Shown here: one piece after another, positions 7,841 to 13,131 of the stretch
Layout: every line of letters starts with the position of its first letter
How positions within the stretch are numbered: position 1 is the stretch's first letter
From: Burkholderiales bacterium
GTDB taxonomy: Bacteria > Pseudomonadota > Gammaproteobacteria > Burkholderiales > Usitatibacteraceae
Length of the DNA stretch: 13,309 nt
Direction: 5' to 3'
NCBI GenBank assembly: GCA_025350945.1
Contig: JANXWW010000322.1
Coordinates: 1-13,309 of the forward strand
The notes under the pieces: model-generated
What the model was told of the DNA's origin: nothing
The model's database searches: none
The model's input: the letters and a program-made list of their open reading frames with translations, nothing else
Made by a program: the position numbers and the translations under genes

Positions 7841-7920
7841 TTGCCGAAGAGCAATCTTTGGCAATTTCTCCTCCGAGAGCGGTTTGTCCGGCAACTACCA
7901 AGTTGCCGGACATTTTTTTG
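7841..7920 (+). ncRNA. Candidate small RNA 1 (UCCUCC motif, terminator hairpin)
   Basis: This 80-nt stretch has the architecture of a trans-acting bacterial small RNA. Hairpin 1 is TTGCCGAAG (7841-7849) with CTTTGGCAA (7856-7864), nine pairs including one wobble. A single-stranded pyrimidine segment CTCCTCC (7868-7874) follows and is complementary to Shine-Dalgarno sequences. Last is a perfect 12-bp hairpin (7885-7896 with 7901-7912, loop ACCA) and seven T. An extended -10 element sits just upstream. No convincing ORF covers it. A second copy of the 3' half lies about 200 nt downstream. Function is unknown; targeting ribosome-binding sites through CUCCUCC would be the simplest model, by analogy with other small RNAs carrying such motifs. 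It could also be an attenuator-like leader, but no plus-strand gene follows. Confidence 0.55.
7885..7919 (+). terminator. Perfect 12-bp hairpin with T7 (copy 1)
   Basis: TGTCCGGCAACT (7885-7896) pairs with AGTTGCCGGACA (7901-7912) around ACCA, followed by seven T (7913-7919). This is a textbook intrinsic terminator on the plus strand. The nearest plus-strand gene ends over 200 nt upstream, so it more likely ends a short independent transcript. Confidence 0.85.
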
Positions 7921-8026
7921 CGCGGGAGACATTGCTGGTGCGTTTCCTATCTTGAAGACTGGCGCGGTTTTTCACATCACTATTCATTTGCCAAGCCGCC
8001 TGCATGCGGCTCTGGCCGCTCGTGAG

Positions 8027-8121
8027 CGCGAAGCAGTGCTTCGCGAAACCCTCACTCCCGTTCCTCCGAGAGCCGGAAGGCAAATTCTGTCCGGCAACTA
8101 ACAAGTTGCCGGACATTTTTT
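8027..8121 (+). ncRNA. Candidate small RNA 2, sibling of candidate 1
   Basis: This element repeats the 3' half of the first candidate. TCCTCCGAGAGC (8062-8073) is identical to 7869-7880. The hairpin-plus-T-tract-plus-GCGCG block matches with one loop change and one fewer T. The segment between them is 14 nt here and 4 nt in copy 1. Upstream, a different hairpin is present: CGCGAAGC (8027-8034) with GCTTCGCG (8038-8045), a perfect 8-bp stem. Another, AGCCGC/GCGGCT, lies at 7994-8011. I found no good promoter, so the 5' end is only a guess and the transcript could arise by read-through from candidate 1. The element ends about 38 nt before the convergent rhlE stop codon. Confidence 0.4.
8088..8121 (+). 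terminator. Perfect 12-bp hairpin with T6 (copy 2)
   Basis: TGTCCGGCAACT (8088-8099) pairs with AGTTGCCGGACA (8104-8115) around AACA, then six T (8116-8121). On the minus strand the same hairpin is followed by GAATTTG, a poor T tract, so it may only weakly help end the convergent rhlE transcript. Confidence 0.83.
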
Positions 8122-8159
8122 GCGCGACCAAAATTGCCGGTGCGCAGTTTGCGATTGTT

Positions 8160-9689
8160 TTATTCTTCAGCCTTTACCTGAGCGGGGCGACGAAACAATG
8201 CAGCCGTCGGCCTGGGCAACTTTCCACGTGGATGTTTTGTGGCGGCGGTTGTCACCATAGCTGCTTCGTTTTCGGCAGGTGTTCGTGCTTTCGATTCGTA
8301 GGGCTTGGTGACATCAAAATCGCCGCCGGGTGTTGGTGCGCGCGAGGCGGGCGCATCGAATTGTCGGCGTGGGCGGATGCGGTTGGCATCCTTGTCGTGT
8401 TTGTCATCACGCGGCGGTGGGCGACGGGCCTCAATGTCAGATTCGCCGCTGCCAGCACCTAGACCATGAGTGCGTCCGCGCGGTTTTTCTGCATCGTGTT
8501 TTTCACGCGGCTCACGTGATGCGCTTGAGCGCGATGGCATTCTTGCTTCCGCTGTAAATTCCGGCGCAGTCAATCTTGGAATTTCGCGTTTCAACAATTT
8601 TTCAATGCCCGCCAGATATTCTTTTTCATCCGGGCTGACTAGCGAAATCGCCTCGCCCGGCGTGCCCGCGCGGCCAGTGCGGCCAATGCGGTGCACATAA
8701 TCTTCGGCCGTATTCGGCAACTCGTAATTAATCACAATCGGCAGTTGATCGATATCGATACCGCGGGCGGCCACATCGGTTGCCACAAGAAACTTGGTTT
8801 TGCCGGTTTTGAATTCATCGAGTGCTAAGGTGCGCTCGCCCTGCGTGCGATCGCCATGAATCGCGGTTGCAGATAATCCGTCTTTCACCAACTGTCGCGT
8901 CAGACGATCTGCATCGCGTTTCATGCGGACAAAAATTAGCGCCTGCTGCATGTCCCGTGACTTGATCAAATGCGCGAGCAGCGCATGTTTGCGCGATGCT
9001 TCAACCTCATACGCCTGATGCGTGACGAGTTCGGCTGGCGCATTGCGACGCGCGACTTCGATCATGGTCGGGTTGCGCATAAATTTGCTGGCAAGCCGCT
9101 TGATTTCTTCCGAGAAGGTGGCCGAGAAAAGCAGGTTTTGACGCGACGTCGGCAGCACCGCCAGGATACGTGTGATAGCGGGCATAAAACCCATGTCGAG
9201 CATGCGGTCCGCTTCATCAAATATGAGCATTTGCACCTGCGATAAATTGATGCTTTTACCTTCGAGGTGATCGAGTAAACGCCCCGGTGTCGCCACCACA
9301 ATTTCCACACCCGCTTGCAGCGCTTTGATCTGCGGCTTGATATCGATGCCACCGTAAACGACGGCGACGCGCAGCGGCAAATGTTTTCCATATGTGCGAA
9401 TCGATTGCTCCACTTGCGCGGCCAATTCGCGCGTGGGCACGAGCACCAGTGCGCGCACCGGATGGCGGGCAGGGCTTGGGCTGCTGCTGGCGTTGGGTGC
9501 CAATATTTGCAGCAGCGGCAGTGTGAAACTAGCGGTCTTGCCGGTGCCTGTCTGTGCGCAGCCCATGATGTCGAGGCGCGCCAAAATCGCGGGGATCGCT
9601 TGTGTCTGAATCGGGCTGGGCTCGGTATAGCCTTGGTCTTCGACCGCGCGCAGTAATTCTGGGATGAGGTTTAATGAAGCAAATGACAT
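8160..9689 (-). CDS. rhlE: DEAD-box ATP-dependent RNA helicase, RhlE type
   Basis: This 509-residue minus-strand protein has all the DEAD-box motifs in order. They include the Q motif with P-S-P-I-Q at 24-28, Walker A A-Q-T-G-T-G-K-T at 45-52, motif Ia P-T-R-E-L-A at 85-90, T-P-G-R at 134-137, D-E-A-D at 158-161, S-A-T at 189-191, and H-R-I-G-R-T-G-R-A-G in the second RecA domain. The start M-S-F-A-S-L-N-L and the sequence around the Q motif are typical of RhlE. The core ends near residue 380. A disordered tail of about 125 residues, rich in Arg, Lys, Pro, Glu and Asp, follows and is likely to bind RNA. The protein would unwind RNA in ribosome assembly or mRNA turnover. It is preceded on the same strand by the lrp-family gene after a 162-nt gap that contains the 41-nt element. 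The Shine-Dalgarno site is weak (AGAAAG). Confidence 0.94.
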   Translation of the reverse strand: MSFASLNLIPELLRAVEDQGYTEPSPIQTQAIPAILARLDIMGCAQTGTGKTASFTLPLLQILAPNASSSPSPARHPVRALVLVPTRELAAQVEQSIRTYGKHLPLRVAVVYGGIDIKPQIKALQAGVEIVVATPGRLLDHLEGKSINLSQVQMLIFDEADRMLDMGFMPAITRILAVLPTSRQNLLFSATFSEEIKRLASKFMRNPTMIEVARRNAPAELVTHQAYEVEASRKHALLAHLIKSRDMQQALIFVRMKRDADRLTRQLVKDGLSATAIHGDRTQGERTLALDEFKTGKTKFLVATDVAARGIDIDQLPIVINYELPNTAEDYVHRIGRTGRAGTPGEAISLVSPDEKEYLAGIEKLLKREIPRLTAPEFTAEARMPSRSSASREPREKHDAEKPRGRTHGLGAGSGESDIEARRPPPRDDKHDKDANRIRPRRQFDAPASRAPTPGGDFDVTKPYESKARTPAENEAAMVTTAATKHPRGKLPRPTAALFRRPAQVKAEE

Positions 9690-9790
9690 GGTGCAACTTT
9701 CTAATACAAATCAATAAGGTAACTGAGAAAAATTAACTGCCCATTGTAACGCGCGCAGGCTTTTCGCAGCATATTTTTTCAAAAGCTAAT

Positions 9791-9831
9791 ATTAAAACCC
9801 TAATACCAACGGGCGTTTCAGGGCATTTATG
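9791..9831 (-). repeat. 41-nt dispersed element, copy 1
   Basis: Read on the minus strand it begins CATAAATGCCCTGAAACG and ends TTAGGGTTTTAAT. It matches 13003-13043 (plus strand) at 36 of 41 positions without gaps. Its 5' end is 20 nt after the lrp-family stop codon and its 3' end is about 101 nt before the rhlE start, both on the minus strand. A possible stem pairs CCCT with AGGG; in the other copy a C-to-T change keeps this pairing as G-U. Function is unknown. Confidence 0.7.
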
Positions 9832-9851
9832 TCTAAAAAACCGCTCCAGTA

Positions 9852-10289
9852 TTAGCGTTCAAATTTCACACTCAATACAATCGAAGTCTGCGTGCGCTCC
9901 ACCGCGTCCTGGCGACCCAGTTGATCGAGCGCTTCATCGAGTTCGGCCGTGCTATCCGCCTGCAATACCGCCAACGCATCGAATTCCCCCGATAGTGCAT
10001 ATACGCCGCTCACCGATGGCATTTTTCGCAAAACGTCGTAGAGCTTTTCGGCTTTTTTTGCGTCCACGCGCAGCAGCGTATGGGCGGTGACGCGGCTGCG
10101 GCTATAGCTGGGATCGAGCCTCACGGTATAACCCTGAATCACCTTTTTCTGTTCCAGTCTGCGAATGCGTTCCTGCACGGTGGCGCGGGCGAGGCCAAGC
10201 TGTCGTGCGATGTCGGCGATGCTTGCGCGTGCGTCGGCACGAAGCAAATTCAGGAGTTCTTGTTCGGGTTTGGTGAGTGAATTGAGCAT
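9852..10289 (-). CDS. Lrp/AsnC family transcriptional regulator
   Basis: I chose the start at 10289 (M-L-N-S-L-T-K-P-E-Q-E), giving 145 residues, a usual size for this family. A longer reading to 10394 would add 35 residues that look like translated promoter sequence. The N-terminal winged helix-turn-helix (about residues 5-60) includes L-L-R-A-D-A-R-A-S-I-A-D-I-A-R-Q-L and A-T-V-Q-E-R-I-R-R-L-E. The C-terminal RAM/effector domain (about 70-145) contains V-S-G-V-Y-A-L-S-G-E-F-D-A-L-A-V. Such proteins form octamers or dimers and bind amino acids. The gene is divergent from an amino-acid dehydrogenase gene, which fits local control of that gene and of itself. The effector is unknown; lysine would be a reasonable guess only from the neighbour. 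Confidence 0.92.
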   Translation of the reverse strand: MLNSLTKPEQELLNLLRADARASIADIARQLGLARATVQERIRRLEQKKVIQGYTVRLDPSYSRSRVTAHTLLRVDAKKAEKLYDVLRKMPSVSGVYALSGEFDALAVLQADSTAELDEALDQLGRQDAVERTQTSIVLSVKFER

Positions 10290-10309
10290 TTTGTATATAT
10301 TATTTGACG

Positions 10310-10321
10310 AATTGTACAATT
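10310..10321. promoter_or_regulatory. Perfect 12-bp palindrome in the divergent promoter region
   Basis: AATTGTACAATT (10310-10321) is its own reverse complement. It lies 20 nt upstream of the lrp-family start and about 90 nt upstream of the dehydrogenase start. A second inverted repeat, AGTTTTGC/GCAAAACT (10339-10346 with 10365-10372), is nearby. Both are reasonable operator candidates for the Lrp-type regulator, which often binds several dyad sites in a divergent region. No clean sigma-70 promoter could be assigned. Confidence 0.45.
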
Positions 10322-10411
10322 TTACCCGAACAAATAGCAGTTTTGCAGCTACGAATTTTGCGCAGCAAAACTTAAAGTAAGGCATCGAAACCAACTTCAG
10401 GAATGCTCATC

Positions 10412-11494
10412 ATGATGCACGTCGCACTCATCGGCTCAGGGAAAATCGGCGAAGCCATCGTCACGCTATTTCAATCGGTTGGCGGATACAAGTTAACGGT
10501 CGTGGATAAAGACGCGGAACGCCTGGCACCGATGAAAGCGCTCGGTGCGACCATTGTGATGGCGGACGTGGCAAACGATGATTTGACGGAAAAATTAAAA
10601 GGTATCAATGTCGTCATCTCTGCATGCCCATTTTATTTGACGGCCAAATTAGCCAGGCTCGCCCGCAATTTAAACGCACATTATTTTGATTTGACCGAAG
10701 ATGTGGAAAGCACCAAAGTCGTGAAGCAAATCGCGAAAGGTGCATCAACCGTTTTTATGCCGCAATGTGGCTTGGCACCGGGCTTTATCTCGGTCGTGGC
10801 GAATGAATTGACGCAAAAATTTGAAACACTGCGAGATGTAAATATGCGCGTCGGTGCATTGCCAATCTACCCAACCAATGCGCTCAAATATAATTTGACG
10901 TGGTCAACTGATGGCCTCATCAATGAATATTTGAACCCGTGTGAAGCGATCATCGACGGCAAAATAAAAGAAACCCCACCGATGGAAGAGCTCGAACATT
11001 TCTCGATGGACGGCCTGGATTACGAAGCGTTCAACACCTCTGGCGGCTTGGGCACACTATGCGAATCACTTGCGGGACGTGTGCAGAATTTGAACTACAA
11101 AACCGTCCGCTATCCCGGCCATTGCGCAATCATGAAAATCCTCGTCAACGATTTGCGATTATCCGAACGCCGCGAATTATTGAAAGATGTTTTGGAAACC
11201 GCGATCCCAATTACTTTTCAGGATGTTGTGCTCGTATTTGTATCGGTAACCGGCAACCGCGAAGGCCGCCTTGCGCAGGAAAGTTACGCCAAGAAAATCT
11301 ATGCAAAAAAAGTAAGCGGCAAATTACTCTCCGCCATCCAGCTCACCACCGCCTCCGGCATTTGCACAATGGTGGATTTGCTCGCAAATGGAAAGCTGGA
11401 ACCAAGCAAACAGGCAGGTAGCGGGTTTGTAAGACAGGAATCGGTGTCGCTACCGGTGTTTGTGGCTAGTCCGTTTGGGCAGTATTACGCATAA
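10412..11494 (+). CDS. Saccharopine dehydrogenase family protein (possible lysine 6-dehydrogenase-like)
   Basis: The protein is about 360 residues. An N-terminal Rossmann fold begins H-V-A-L-I-G-S-G-K-I-G-E-A, the dinucleotide-binding G-x-G-x-x-G pattern, with an acidic residue in V-V-D-K-D at the end of strand 2. Later motifs include C-G-L-A-P-G-F and K-Y-N-L-T-W-S, typical of saccharopine dehydrogenase-like enzymes. The family includes saccharopine dehydrogenase, lysine 6-dehydrogenase and carboxyspermidine dehydrogenase. The size and single-enzyme context favour an NAD(P)-linked lysine or related amino-acid dehydrogenase, but this is not proven. Three ATGs are possible (10403, 10412, 10415). 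AGGA at 10399-10402 is 9 nt from 10412, which also begins just before the Rossmann strand, so I prefer it. An Lrp-type regulator is divergent. Confidence 0.87.
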   Translation: MMHVALIGSGKIGEAIVTLFQSVGGYKLTVVDKDAERLAPMKALGATIVMADVANDDLTEKLKGINVVISACPFYLTAKLARLARNLNAHYFDLTEDVESTKVVKQIAKGASTVFMPQCGLAPGFISVVANELTQKFETLRDVNMRVGALPIYPTNALKYNLTWSTDGLINEYLNPCEAIIDGKIKETPPMEELEHFSMDGLDYEAFNTSGGLGTLCESLAGRVQNLNYKTVRYPGHCAIMKILVNDLRLSERRELLKDVLETAIPITFQDVVLVFVSVTGNREGRLAQESYAKKIYAKKVSGKLLSAIQLTTASGICTMVDLLANGKLEPSKQAGSGFVRQESVSLPVFVASPFGQYYA

Positions 11495-11528
11495 GTTCTT
11501 TGCTTGATTGCGGGGACGAAAATTCTGC

Positions 11529-11557
11529 TGGACACCAATTTATTTTGTAGATACAAT
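11529..11557 (+). promoter_or_regulatory. Promoter of brnTA with overlapping inverted repeat
   Basis: TGGACA (11529-11534, 5/6) and TACAAT (11552-11557, 5/6) are separated by exactly 17 nt. The inverted repeat TTGTA-GA-TACAA (11545-11556) overlaps the -10 box, placed well for repression by the BrnA antitoxin, which autoregulates characterised brnTA operons. The brnT ATG at 11562 is only 4 nt after the -10 box, so brnT may be leaderless or the true transcript may start elsewhere. Confidence 0.6.
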
Positions 11558-11561
11558 AAAT

Positions 11562-11843
11562 ATGTTCACATGGAATGAAGCTAAACGCAAACTGAACATA
11601 AAAAAGCACGGGCTTGACTTTGTAGGATGCGATGTAATTTGGGATCACTTCACGGTGACGCGAGAGGATATACGTCAGGATTACGGCGAAGCGCGTCTGG
11701 TTTGTTTTGGACTTTTGAAAAGTGAAGTGGTTGTGATGGTTTACACGGAGAGGGCAGCGGGCGCTCACGTGATTTCTTTACGGAAGGCCGAAAAACATGA
11801 AGCTCGCTACTACCGTCAAATTGCCAAAGAAAACCTTGGCTAA
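11562..11843 (+). CDS. brnT: BrnT family ribonuclease toxin
   Basis: This 93-residue protein of the BrnT/DUF497 family begins M-F-T-W-N-E-A-K-R-K-L-N-I-K-K-H-G-L-D-F, the hallmark N-terminus (W-x-x-x-K-x-x-x-N-x-x-K-H-G-x-x-F). It continues with T-R-E-D-I-R-Q-D-Y-G-E-A-R and ends in V-I-S-L-R-K-A-E-K-H-E-A-R-Y-Y. Characterised BrnT has a RelE-like fold and cleaves RNA to stop growth. I chose 11562 because the family begins exactly there; an upstream ATG at 11508 adds unrelated residues covering the promoter. The antitoxin gene overlaps its last 47 nt, so the two are translationally coupled, in the toxin-first order normal for brnTA. The cassette is probably a mobile or acquired element. Confidence 0.92.
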   Translation: MFTWNEAKRKLNIKKHGLDFVGCDVIWDHFTVTREDIRQDYGEARLVCFGLLKSEVVVMVYTERAAGAHVISLRKAEKHEARYYRQIAKENLG

Positions 11844-12096
11844 AGTTTCTGATGCAGACAATCCTGCGTGGACAGAAGAAATGCTCGGTGAGCCGGTATT
11901 AAGGCGTGGCCGTGGGCCGCAAGAGGCACCGACTAAGGTGTTGACGTCCATTCGTCTGGACGCCGATGTGCTGGAGTTCTTCAAGTCGCAGGGTAGCGGC
12001 TATCAGTCGCGGATAAATGAGACGCTTCGCAAAGAGGTGGATCGGAAGTTGATTCGTCGATCAAGCGTGATGGCGCGCAAACGTGCTGCTGTTTAA
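11797..12096 (+). CDS. brnA: BrnA family antitoxin
   Basis: This 99-residue protein ends in the BrnA-type DNA-binding region: K-V-L-T-S-I-R-L-D-A-D-V-L-E-F-F-K-S-Q-G-S-G-Y-Q-S-R-I-N-E-T-L-R, a ribbon-helix-helix. The N-terminal half, with D-A-D-N-P-A-W-T, would wrap the toxin. BrnA neutralises BrnT by direct binding and, as a complex, represses the operon. The start at 11797 lies inside brnT and has GGAAGG (11782-11787) at a 9-nt spacing. The C-terminal extension R-R-S-S-V-M-A-R-K-R-A-A-V is rather basic. No terminator is evident downstream. Confidence 0.92.
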   Translation: MKLATTVKLPKKTLAKVSDADNPAWTEEMLGEPVLRRGRGPQEAPTKVLTSIRLDADVLEFFKSQGSGYQSRINETLRKEVDRKLIRRSSVMARKRAAV

Positions 12097-12111
12097 ATAG
12101 CAGGGTGAGTC

Positions 12112-12149
12112 GTCAGTGTTGAGTTGTTAGCGTTGGGTTGTCAGTAACG
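12112..12149. repeat. Imperfect 14-bp tandem repeat
   Basis: GTCAGTGTTGAGTT (12112-12125) and GTTAGCGTTGGGTT (12126-12139) match at 11 of 14 positions. GTCAGTAACG (12140-12149) begins a third unit. It lies in the 97-nt gap between brnA and the methyltransferase gene. No function is evident. Confidence 0.45.
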
Positions 12150-12193
12150 CGCGCATCTCACAGCGTCTGTTTAGGGCTGCCAGGCAAAGGACT

Positions 12194-12982
12194 ATGTTCA
12201 CTTTCAAATTTTCTGCGACCAGATGCCAAAGTATTAGTCAGATCGTATTCATAATACTTTCAGCGCTCTCTTTATTCGCATGTAGTGATGTCGCCACTAC
12301 CCGTGCAACATCCAGCGCGAACACCAATCAATCATCAACCAGTCTCTATAAAAAATCCAAACCCAGCGCCGATGGCATCGGCAAAATTTATATGGGCCGC
12401 GAGATCGCGGGGGTGATGGGTTGGCAGGGCGCGTCCTGGCTGGAGCGTGAGGAGCGCGGACGTGAAGAGCGGCCGGATTTGTTGTTGCCAGAGCTTGATT
12501 TGAAAGCTGGGATGACGGTGGCCGACATTGGTGCGGGTACAGGATATTACTCGCGCTTGATGGCGAAAGCAGTCGGCTCAAGCGGCACTGTTTATGCAGT
12601 GGACGTGCAGCCGCAAATGGTGGCGATGCTAAAAGATGCCGCAGCAAAACCTGAATTTGCAAATATCAAACCGGTGTTGAGTAGTGTGAATGACGTGAAA
12701 CTTTCACCGCAATCAATTGATCTCGCGATCATGGTGGATGTGTATCACGAGCTCGAATTTCCGCATGAAGTAATGACATCAATTATTGCTGCATTAAAGC
12801 CCGAGGGCAGGGTGGTGTTTGTGGAATACCGTGCGGAAGATCAGCGCGTGCCGATCAAGGAAGTTCACAAGATGACCGAGGCGCAGGTGAAGCGCGAAGC
12901 GCTCATGCATCAGCTCACGTGGGAACGTACAGCGAGTACGTTGCCGTGGCAGCATGTGATCATTTTTAAAAAGAAACCCTAG
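12194..12982 (+). CDS. Predicted lipoprotein with class I SAM-dependent methyltransferase domain
   Basis: This 262-residue protein starts with a signal peptide whose hydrophobic stretch I-V-F-I-I-L-S-A-L-S-L-F-A ends at a lipobox-like L-F-A-C30. This suggests cleavage and lipidation by the lipoprotein pathway. A Ser/Thr/Asn-rich linker (31-55) follows. The catalytic-fold domain begins near 62 with K-I-Y-M-G-R-E-I-A-G-V-M-G-W-Q-G-A and W-L-E-R-E-E-R. SAM-binding motif I is V-A-D-I-G-A-G-T-G-Y-Y-S at 109-120, and an acidic residue at strand 2 is D137 in Y-A-V-D-V. V-D-V-Y-H-E-L-E-F-P is typical of this secreted methyltransferase group. A periplasmic SAM-dependent enzyme is odd because SAM is cytosolic, so the reaction is unknown. 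There is no clear Shine-Dalgarno site beyond AAAGGA at 12186-12191, close to the ATG. Confidence 0.87.
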   Translation: MFTFKFSATRCQSISQIVFIILSALSLFACSDVATTRATSSANTNQSSTSLYKKSKPSADGIGKIYMGREIAGVMGWQGASWLEREERGREERPDLLLPELDLKAGMTVADIGAGTGYYSRLMAKAVGSSGTVYAVDVQPQMVAMLKDAAAKPEFANIKPVLSSVNDVKLSPQSIDLAIMVDVYHELEFPHEVMTSIIAALKPEGRVVFVEYRAEDQRVPIKEVHKMTEAQVKREALMHQLTWERTASTLPWQHVIIFKKKP

Positions 12983-13002
12983 AACTGGTGCGGGATTTGG
13001 AG

Positions 13003-13043
13003 CATAAATGCCTTGAAATGCCCGACGGTACTAGGGTTTTAAT
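13003..13043 (+). repeat. 41-nt dispersed element, copy 2
   Basis: It begins CATAAATGCCTTGAAATG and ends CTAGGGTTTTAAT, and differs from copy 1 (9791-9831, minus strand) at five positions. Its 5' end is exactly 20 nt after the methyltransferase stop codon, the same distance as copy 1 from the lrp-family stop. Its 3' end is 88 nt before the next start codon. It may be a 3'-UTR or leader RNA motif, a weak terminator (GGGTTTTAATTTTT) or a protein-binding site. Confidence 0.7.
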
Positions 13044-13053
13044 TTTTAGTAAT

Positions 13054-13090
13054 CCGCTACACTGCTTATTCATAAAGCGGTATTTGCCGC
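13054..13090 (+). other. Overlapping hairpins in the amidohydrolase leader
   Basis: CCGCT (13054-13058) can pair with AGCGG (13076-13080), while GCGG (13077-13080) can instead pair with CCGC (13087-13090). The two structures exclude each other. The region is 40-78 nt upstream of the GTG start. The stems are short and could be chance. Confidence 0.25.
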
Positions 13091-13131
13091 ATTCCACAAC
13101 AATAAATTCATCCACTATCAAGGGGAATATC

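Noticed and set aside
7706..7894. 62-aa minus-strand open frame
   Set aside because: It overlaps the small-RNA candidate and its promoter, has no Shine-Dalgarno site and no recognised features.
7869..8121. CRISPR-like array from repeated hairpins
   Set aside because: There are only two copies, each with a strong T-tract terminator and no regular spacer; this does not resemble CRISPR repeats.
8004..8462. 152-aa plus-strand open frame
   Set aside because: It starts in the hairpin region and runs antisense through the rhlE tail; its composition (Cys- and Trp-rich) is that of a shadow frame.
10290..10394. N-terminal extension of the Lrp-type regulator
   Set aside because: The 35 extra residues do not resemble the family, and the DNA is AT-rich promoter-like sequence containing a palindrome; the family start fits 10289.
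11508..11561. Upstream ATG for brnT
   Set aside because: It would place the promoter boxes inside the gene and add residues absent from BrnT proteins.
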